Shown here: positions 4,938 through 9,492 of the stretch, in pieces
Position numbering within the stretch: the stretch's first letter is position 1
Layout: each line of letters begins with the position of its first letter
The notes under the pieces: model-generated
What the model was told of the DNA's origin: nothing
Seen by the model: only the letters and a program-made list of their open reading frames with translations
Database searches by the model: none
Position numbers and translations under genes: made by a program
Assembly: GCA_045546615.1 (NCBI GenBank)
Contig: JAZQDD010000062.1
Location: forward strand, 1 to 9,492
DNA: 9,492 bases
Direction: 5' to 3'
Source of the DNA: CAG-390 sp045546615
Lineage (GTDB): Bacteria; Bacillota; Clostridia; Oscillospirales; CAG-272

Positions 4938-5220
4938 TGTGCTGCGTATCAGCATTATTGCGGAAATGGCTTAAACTCCGTTTTTTCGGAGCTTGACAGA
5001 GGCACTTTTTCAAAAAAATTGTGAAAGTTGTCGGATTTTCATTTGCTTCTAAAAAATTTTTTGAAAAAAACGTGATTTTGTCAAAAAAATATCAAAAAAC
5101 TATAGATTTTTCTTTAAAAATATAGTATAATAAATTGGTTTTGAATGTTACTTTAAAACCGCGATGATTTTTGGTTATTTTTAACAGTACATTATAAAAA
5201 TCAGGAGGAACTTCCAAGTC
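4938..5220 (+). other. AT-rich intergenic region between pnuC and the hyd operon
   Basis: No gene is seen. It holds a weak hairpin (CTCCG/CGGAG, 4976-4991) without a following T-run, the 12-bp palindrome of six A and six T at 5051-5062, several A-tracts (5051-5100) that may act as an UP element, two overlapping promoter candidates (5078-5131), and an untranslated leader of about 85 nt. The inverted repeat GTTA-TTTT-TAAC (5174-5185) lies in that leader. Confidence 0.7.
5078..5131 (+). promoter_or_regulatory. Overlapping promoter candidates for the hyd operon
   Basis: Two pairs fit sigma-A rules. TTGTCA (5078-5083), 17 bp, TATAGA (5101-5106) has the better -35 box. TAGATT (5103-5108), 17 bp, TATAAT (5126-5131) has a consensus -10 box but a poor -35 box. 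A-rich DNA upstream could strengthen either. I cannot decide between them by eye, and both may be used. Confidence 0.6.
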
Positions 5221-5718
5221 ATGAAGAAAAAATTGACTACTGTCGAATTCTGCGGTACTCCCGAGCAGGAAGCAAAGCTTCTTGAGGTTATCGCAAAGTA
5301 CGACGGCGTACCGGGCAAGACGATGCCCATCCTGCAGGAGGCGCAGGAGATCTACGGTTATCTTCCCATCGAGGTGCAGCGCATCATCGCTGAGAAGACC
5401 GATACCTCTCTTGAAGAGATCTACGGTATCGTAACCTTTTATTCTCAGTTCAAGCTCAACCCCAACGGCGAGGTAGCTATCGCTATCTGCCTCGGTACTG
5501 CTTGCTATGTTAAGGGCTCGGGAGACCTTCTCGATGAGTTCTCAAAGCAGCTCGGTATCAAAGAGGGTGAAACCAGTGCTGACGGTAAGTACTCTCTTGA
5601 GGCGACCCGTTGCATCGGTGCTTGCGGACTTGCTCCCGTTCTTACCGTTAACGGTGAGGTATACGGACGTCTGACCAAGGCCGACGTTGCAACTATTCTG
5701 GCAAAATACAAGGATTGA
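5221..5718 (+). CDS. hydC: [FeFe]-hydrogenase subunit HydC (NuoE-like, thioredoxin-fold [2Fe-2S])
   Basis: This 165-residue subunit matches the NuoE/HydC/HndA family in length and sequence. A helical N-terminal part (residues about 14-75, with 'GYLP--V--IIAE-T' and 'VTFYSQF') precedes the thioredoxin-like [2Fe-2S] domain. The cluster ligands are visible as C90-x4-C95 and C131-x3-C135. In the trimeric hydrogenase it binds against HydB and carries electrons near the flavin. AGGAGG lies upstream at a slightly long 12-nt spacing, and no better start exists. It is the first gene of hydC-hydB-hydA. A complex I identity is rejected because the third gene encodes an H-cluster protein and no other nuo genes follow. 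The gene is GC-richer than the region before it. Confidence 0.95.
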   Translation: MKKKLTTVEFCGTPEQEAKLLEVIAKYDGVPGKTMPILQEAQEIYGYLPIEVQRIIAEKTDTSLEEIYGIVTFYSQFKLNPNGEVAIAICLGTACYVKGSGDLLDEFSKQLGIKEGETSADGKYSLEATRCIGACGLAPVLTVNGEVYGRLTKADVATILAKYKD

Positions 5719-5737
5719 GCCGAAAGGAATTGTGAAG

Positions 5738-7624
5738 ATGGAAATTAAAACTATACAGGCTCTTAACGAGATTAAAAATGAGTACACCTCTAAGATCAAT
5801 ATGCTCACGGGCGCTGATTTTACAGGCTGCAAATACAAAAGACAGGTGCTTGTCTGCGGCGGTACAGGTTGTACCTCTTCCGGAAGCCCTAAGCTTATAA
5901 ACATCCTCAATGAGCGCCTTGCAGAAAAAGGCGTTGCAGATGAGGTTGAGGTAACTATGACGGGATGCTTCGGCCTTTGCGCACTCGGTCCCATCATGAT
6001 CGTTTACCCCGAAGGCACTTTCTACAGCAGAGTAGAGGCTGATACCCTTGATGAGATCATTGATTCTCACATCATCGGCGGTACTCCTGTTGAGAAGTAC
6101 CTCTACCGCGAGGAATCCGACGGAAACGCTGTTGTTCATAAGCTCATGGACACTCGCTTCTATGAGAAGCAGCACCGCGTTGCTCTCCGTAACTGCGGAC
6201 TTGTTAACCCCGAAAAGATCGAGGATTACATAGCACGTGACGGTTATCAGGCTCTCGCAAAGGCGCTTACCGAGATGACTCCCGATGACGTTATCCAGAC
6301 CGTTCTTGATTCCGGACTTCGCGGACGCGGCGGCGGCGGATTCCCCACCGGTCTTAAGTGGAAGTTTGCTTGCTCAAACCGCGGCAACGTAAAGAAATTC
6401 GTTGCATGTAACGCTGACGAGGGCGACCCCGGTGCGTTCATGGATCGTTCCATCCTTGAGGGCGACCCCCACGCAATCATCGAGGCAATGGCTCTTGCAG
6501 GCTACTCCATCGGTGCTGACGAGGGTTACGTATACGTTCGTGCTGAGTACCCCATAGCAATTCAGAGACTTCAGAAGGCCATCGATCAGGCTCGCGAGGT
6601 AGGCATTCTCGGAAACAACATCTTTGGTACTGATTTCAATTTCGATATGCACATTCGTTTCGGCGCAGGTGCATTCGTTTGCGGTGAGGAAACTGCTCTT
6701 ATGACCTCTATCGAAGGTCAGCGCGGCGAACCTCGTCCCCGTCCTCCGTTCCCTGCAGTAAAGGGACTCTTTGGACAGCCCACCGTTCTCAACAACGTTG
6801 AGACCTACGCAAACATCCCCCAGATCATTCTTAACGGCGCTGCTTGGTTCCAGTCTATGGGAACTGAAAAGTCCAAGGGAACAAAGGTATTTGCTCTCGG
6901 CGGCAAGATCACTCATACCGGTCTTGTTGAGGTTCCTATGGGAACTACTCTTCGCGAGGTTGTTGAGGAGATCGGCGGCGGTATCCCCGGCGGCAAGAAG
7001 TTTAAGGCTGCTCAGACGGGCGGACCTTCCGGCGGATGCATTCCCGCACACCTTATCGATACTCCTATCGATTATGACAACCTTATCGCTATCGGCTCTA
7101 TGATGGGTTCGGGCGGACTTATCGTTATGGACGAGGATAACTGTATGGTTGATATCGCCAAGTTCTTCCTTGAGTTCACCGTTGATGAGTCCTGCGGTAA
7201 GTGTACCGCTTGCCGTATCGGTACCAAGCGCCTGCTTGAGATCCTCGACAAGATCATTTCCGGCAACGGCGAGATGGAAGACCTCGACAGACTTGAGGAG
7301 CTTTCCAATTACATCAAGGCAAACTCCCTGTGCGGACTTGGTCAGACTGCTCCCAACCCCGTTCTTTCCACTCTCAAGTACTTCAGAGATGAGTACGTTG
7401 CTCACATAGTTGAAAAGAGATGTCCTGCGGGCGTATGCAAGAAGCTGCTCCGCTACCGTATCATCGAAGAAAAGTGCCGCGGCTGTACCGCATGCTCCAG
7501 AGTATGTCCCGTTGGCGCAATCAGCGGAACTGTCAAGAATCCTCACGTTATCGACACCTCGAAGTGCATAAAGTGCGGTGCTTGTATTGAAAAGTGTAAA
7601 TTCGACGCAATTGTTAAAGAATAA
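5738..7624 (+). CDS. hydB: [FeFe]-hydrogenase subunit HydB (NuoF-like flavoprotein with extra Fe-S domains)
   Basis: The protein has 628 residues, close to Thermotoga-type HydB. Domain order: N-terminal thioredoxin-like [2Fe-2S] domain (C40-x4-C45, C77-x3-C81); NuoF FMN/NAD(H) core with 'LRGRGGGGFPTG-KW' (194-208), 'NADEGDPG' (225-232) and 'GAGAFVCGEETAL' (309-321); an SLBB-like region (about 390-450); the NuoF-type [4Fe-4S] site C486-x2-C489-x2-C492 with C532; and a C-terminal ferredoxin domain with two [4Fe-4S] motifs (C580/C583/C586/C590 and C610/C613/C616/C620). This subunit is where NAD(H) reacts and is thought to be the bifurcation site in HydABC enzymes. ATG 5738 is chosen because AAAGGA lies 9 nt upstream. 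An in-frame frame opening at 5687 would overlap hydC and lacks a site. It lies 19 bp after hydC. Confidence 0.96.
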   Translation: MEIKTIQALNEIKNEYTSKINMLTGADFTGCKYKRQVLVCGGTGCTSSGSPKLINILNERLAEKGVADEVEVTMTGCFGLCALGPIMIVYPEGTFYSRVEADTLDEIIDSHIIGGTPVEKYLYREESDGNAVVHKLMDTRFYEKQHRVALRNCGLVNPEKIEDYIARDGYQALAKALTEMTPDDVIQTVLDSGLRGRGGGGFPTGLKWKFACSNRGNVKKFVACNADEGDPGAFMDRSILEGDPHAIIEAMALAGYSIGADEGYVYVRAEYPIAIQRLQKAIDQAREVGILGNNIFGTDFNFDMHIRFGAGAFVCGEETALMTSIEGQRGEPRPRPPFPAVKGLFGQPTVLNNVETYANIPQIILNGAAWFQSMGTEKSKGTKVFALGGKITHTGLVEVPMGTTLREVVEEIGGGIPGGKKFKAAQTGGPSGGCIPAHLIDTPIDYDNLIAIGSMMGSGGLIVMDEDNCMVDIAKFFLEFTVDESCGKCTACRIGTKRLLEILDKIISGNGEMEDLDRLEELSNYIKANSLCGLGQTAPNPVLSTLKYFRDEYVAHIVEKRCPAGVCKKLLRYRIIEEKCRGCTACSRVCPVGAISGTVKNPHVIDTSKCIKCGACIEKCKFDAIVKE

Positions 7625-7637
7625 GGAGGAAGCCACA

Positions 7638-9398
7638 ATGGAAAAAGTTAATGTCAAGATCAACGGCAAAGATTACGCCGTAGATAAGGGTATGACCGTC
7701 CTTGAGGCTGCCCGTATCGCAAAAATCGATATTCCCACCCTTTGCTATCTTAAGGATATCAATGAGATCGGCGCTTGCCGTCTCTGCCTTGTTGAAATAT
7801 CCGAGGGCGGCAGACCCTACCGTATGGTAACTGCTTGCGTTTATCCCGTAACCGAGGGTATGTCCATTCTCACCGATACTCCCAAGATCCACGCAGCAAG
7901 AAAGACCAACCTTGAGCTCGTTCTTTCCAACCACGACAAGAGATGTCTCTCTTGCGTACGCTCCACTACCTGCGAGCTTCAGAAGCTCTGCAACGAGTAC
8001 GGAGTAGACGAGGACGCATTCAAGGGCGAAAAGAATCACTACGAGGTAGATACCTCGTCCCCCATCATCCGCGATAACAACAAGTGCATCCTTTGCCGTC
8101 GTTGCGTTGCCGCTTGTAAGGTAATGCAGGGCATCGGCGTTATCGGTGCAAACGAGCGCGGATTTGACACCAACATCGGTTGCGCATTTGACGTAAACCT
8201 TGGCGATGTATCCTGTGTCAACTGCGGTCAGTGCATCGTAGCTTGTCCTGTTGGCGCTATCTACGAGCGCGACGATACCGATAAGGTTAAGGCAGCTATC
8301 GCTGATCCCACAAAGAAGGTATATATCTGCACAGCTCCCTCTGTCCGCGCACAGATCGGCGAGTGCTTCGGCTACGAGCCCGGTACTGACGTTGAGGGCA
8401 AGATGGTTGCCGCACTCAAGGCTCTCGGCTTTGACGGTGTGTTCGATATGAACCTCACCGCAGACCTTACCATCATCGAGGAAGCAAACGAGCTTCTCGG
8501 AAGACTCCAGAACGGCGGCAAGCTGCCCATGATCACATCTTGCTCCCCCGGATGGATCAAGTACTGCGAGCATTATTTCCCTGATTTCACCGATAATCTT
8601 TCCACCTGCAAGTCTCCCCAGCAGATGTTTGGTGCGCTGATGAAGACTTACTTCGCAGAGAAGGAAGGCATCGATCCTAAGGATATCTTCTTCGTATCCG
8701 CTATTCCTTGTACCGCAAAGAAGTTCGAGGTAGGACGCGACGGTCAGTCCGCTTCTGGTTATGCTGATGTTGACGTTGCTGTTACCACTCGCGAGGTTGG
8801 CAGAATGATCGAAAAGGCAGGCATCAAGTTCCGTGAGCTTGATGATGAAGCTTTCGACAAGCCCTTCGACGTTGGCTCCAGTGCAGGCGCTATCTTCGGC
8901 GCAACGGGCGGAGTTATGGAGGCAGCTCTCCGTTATACCGCAGAGGTTCTTATGGGCAAGCCCCTTGAGAAGCCTCTTGAGACTCCCGAAATTCGCCGTC
9001 AGGGTAACGACAACGAGTACCGCACCGCATCTTACAAGATTGGTGACGTTACCGTAAACGTTGCTGTTGCTTCCGGTACCAAGGCAGCCAAGGCTCTCCT
9101 CAAGGACGTTGAGGCAGGCAAGGTGGACGTACAGTTCATCGAGATCATGGGTTGTCCCGGTGGTTGCGTAAACGGTGGCGGTCAGCCTTATCAGCCCGCA
9201 TCTGTTCGTAACACCCTTGATCTTCGTGCTCTCCGTGCGTCCGTTCTTTACCGTGACGATGCTGAGTGCGATATCCGTGAGTCCCAGAAAAATGCCGCTG
9301 TTATGAAGCTTTACGATGAATACTTCGGAAAGCCCAACAGCCACAAGGCACACGAGGTTCTTCACACCCACTATGTAAAGCGCGGTCTTTGGAAGTAA
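7638..9398 (+). CDS. hydA: [FeFe]-hydrogenase catalytic subunit HydA (M3-type, H-cluster)
   Basis: This 586-residue protein has the full M3 layout: [2Fe-2S] ferredoxin domain (C36, C47, C50, C67); His-ligated [4Fe-4S] site H99-x3-C103-x2-C106-x5-C112; two [4Fe-4S] sites (C150/C153/C156/C160 and C193/C196/C199/C203); and the H-cluster domain with L1 TSCSPGW (300-306), L2 IPCTAKKFE (356-364, C358) and L3 'EIMGCPGGCVNGGGQP' (C506, C510). It ends with a small-subunit-like 'AHEVLHTHY' tail. It reduces protons or oxidises H2, exchanging electrons with ferredoxin and, through HydB/HydC, with NAD(H). It lacks the C-terminal [2Fe-2S] extension of Thermotoga HydA. L1 and L2 differ from C. pasteurianum CpI (CS for CC, I for M). 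GGAGGA lies 7 nt before the ATG. The HydEFG maturases needed for the H-cluster are not in this window. Confidence 0.97.
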   Translation: MEKVNVKINGKDYAVDKGMTVLEAARIAKIDIPTLCYLKDINEIGACRLCLVEISEGGRPYRMVTACVYPVTEGMSILTDTPKIHAARKTNLELVLSNHDKRCLSCVRSTTCELQKLCNEYGVDEDAFKGEKNHYEVDTSSPIIRDNNKCILCRRCVAACKVMQGIGVIGANERGFDTNIGCAFDVNLGDVSCVNCGQCIVACPVGAIYERDDTDKVKAAIADPTKKVYICTAPSVRAQIGECFGYEPGTDVEGKMVAALKALGFDGVFDMNLTADLTIIEEANELLGRLQNGGKLPMITSCSPGWIKYCEHYFPDFTDNLSTCKSPQQMFGALMKTYFAEKEGIDPKDIFFVSAIPCTAKKFEVGRDGQSASGYADVDVAVTTREVGRMIEKAGIKFRELDDEAFDKPFDVGSSAGAIFGATGGVMEAALRYTAEVLMGKPLEKPLETPEIRRQGNDNEYRTASYKIGDVTVNVAVASGTKAAKALLKDVEAGKVDVQFIEIMGCPGGCVNGGGQPYQPASVRNTLDLRALRASVLYRDDAECDIRESQKNAAVMKLYDEYFGKPNSHKAHEVLHTHYVKRGLWK

Positions 9399-9421
9399 TT
9401 CCTGCCGCTAAATAAAAAATC

Positions 9422-9454
9422 CCGCCGCAGTTTCGTACTGCGGCGGTATTTTTT
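9422..9454 (+). terminator. Strong terminator of the hyd operon, possibly bidirectional
   Basis: CCGCCGCAGT (9422-9431) pairs perfectly with ACTGCGGCGG (9437-9446) around the loop TTCGT, followed by TATTTTTT (9447-9454). An A-rich run just before the stem would supply a U-run for minus-strand transcripts. It lies 23 bp after the hydA stop. Confidence 0.93.
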
Positions 9455-9492
9455 AATTATTAAGTATTTCAATGATCGCGCTTTGGTAAACC
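9453..9492 (-). CDS. Possible C-terminus of a convergent gene (cut by window edge)
   Basis: On the minus strand one frame enters from the right edge and reads VYQSAIIEILNN before a TAA at 9455-9453. The sequence looks like a normal protein C-terminus and the stop sits right at the bidirectional terminator, as expected for a convergent gene pair. Only 12 residues are visible, so this is suggestive and no more. Confidence 0.3.
   Translation of the reverse strand, partial: VYQSAIIEILNN

Noticed and set aside
4976..4991. Hairpin CTCCG-T6-CGGAG as the pnuC terminator
   Set aside because: The stem is only 5 bp and is not followed by a T-run, so it is too weak to call.
5687..5737. Longer HydB starting at 5687 and overlapping hydC
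   Set aside because: No ribosome binding site is present and the extra residues do not look like HydB. ATG 5738 has AAAGGA and gives the family length.
5221..7624. NuoE/NuoF of respiratory complex I
   Set aside because: The next gene is an H-cluster hydrogenase, HydB carries the extra N- and C-terminal Fe-S domains, and no membrane nuo genes follow.
7578..7637. Longer HydA starting inside hydB at 7578
   Set aside because: ATG 7638 follows GGAGGA at 7 nt and gives the normal ferredoxin-domain N-terminus.
6374..7669. 431-codon minus-strand open frame opposite hydB
   Set aside because: Same reasoning: it is a shadow of a strongly codon-biased gene and has no domain-like pattern.
7614..9371. 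585-codon minus-strand open frame opposite hydA
   Set aside because: The sense strand carries all HydA motifs. The antisense translation shows no recognisable domain, its start has no ribosome binding site, and its length is explained by sense codon bias.
1..9492. CRISPR arrays, insertion sequences, phage or plasmid genes, tRNA or rRNA
   Set aside because: No regular spaced repeats, transposase or integrase motifs, terminal inverted repeats or structural RNA signatures were seen on either strand.

Overview
The window looks like a chromosomal segment of an anaerobic, low-to-moderate-GC Gram-positive bacterium, most likely a fermentative member of the Clostridia (Bacillota). The evidence is strong AGGAGG-type ribosome binding sites, sigma-A-like promoters with TATAAT -10 boxes, intrinsic terminators with U-runs, a lipobox lipoprotein, a clostridial-type PnuC, and a bifurcating-type [FeFe]-hydrogenase operon. 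I cannot name the genus. No phage, insertion sequence, CRISPR array, rRNA or tRNA is visible.

Layout. (1) 1-229, minus strand: the start of an unrecognised membrane protein that runs off the left edge. (2) 230-508: no gene seen, closed on the plus side by a strong terminator at 509-537. (3) 546-1027: a self-contained unit of promoter, small lipoprotein (645-959) and terminator. (4) 1036-4104: the same promoter module is repeated exactly 490 bp downstream and drives a tightly packed run of seven genes. These are small unknown membrane proteins of 109, 91 and 46 aa, two paralogous four-helix membrane proteins of 157 and 156 aa flanking a 62-aa zinc-ribbon protein, and a DMT/EamA permease. (5) 4101-4937: a strong promoter whose -35 box overlaps the EamA stop codon, a structured leader of about 100 nt ending in a terminator hairpin that directly abuts the ribosome binding site, and pnuC. 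This arrangement is typical of a riboswitch or attenuator. (6) 5078-9454: promoter region, then hydC-hydB-hydA with gaps of 19 and 13 bp, then a strong terminator. (7) 9453-9492, minus strand: a possible C-terminus of a convergent gene.

The hyd genes are the metabolic core. HydC (NuoE-like, [2Fe-2S]), HydB (NuoF-like flavoprotein with extra Fe-S domains) and HydA (H-cluster catalytic subunit, M3-type domain order) together should form a cytosolic trimeric hydrogenase. Such enzymes couple NAD(H) and ferredoxin to H2 by electron bifurcation or confurcation. PnuC, which imports an NAD precursor or a related vitamin, lies just upstream under separate control. A link to NAD supply is attractive but is inference from position only. 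The most promising under-described elements are the pnuC leader RNA, which fits no riboswitch class I could recognise, and the duplicated promoter with its palindrome, which joins the lipoprotein unit to the small-membrane-protein operon.

The hyd genes are visibly richer in GC, with many C-ending codons, than the AT-rich genes before them. I read this as high expression rather than recent transfer.
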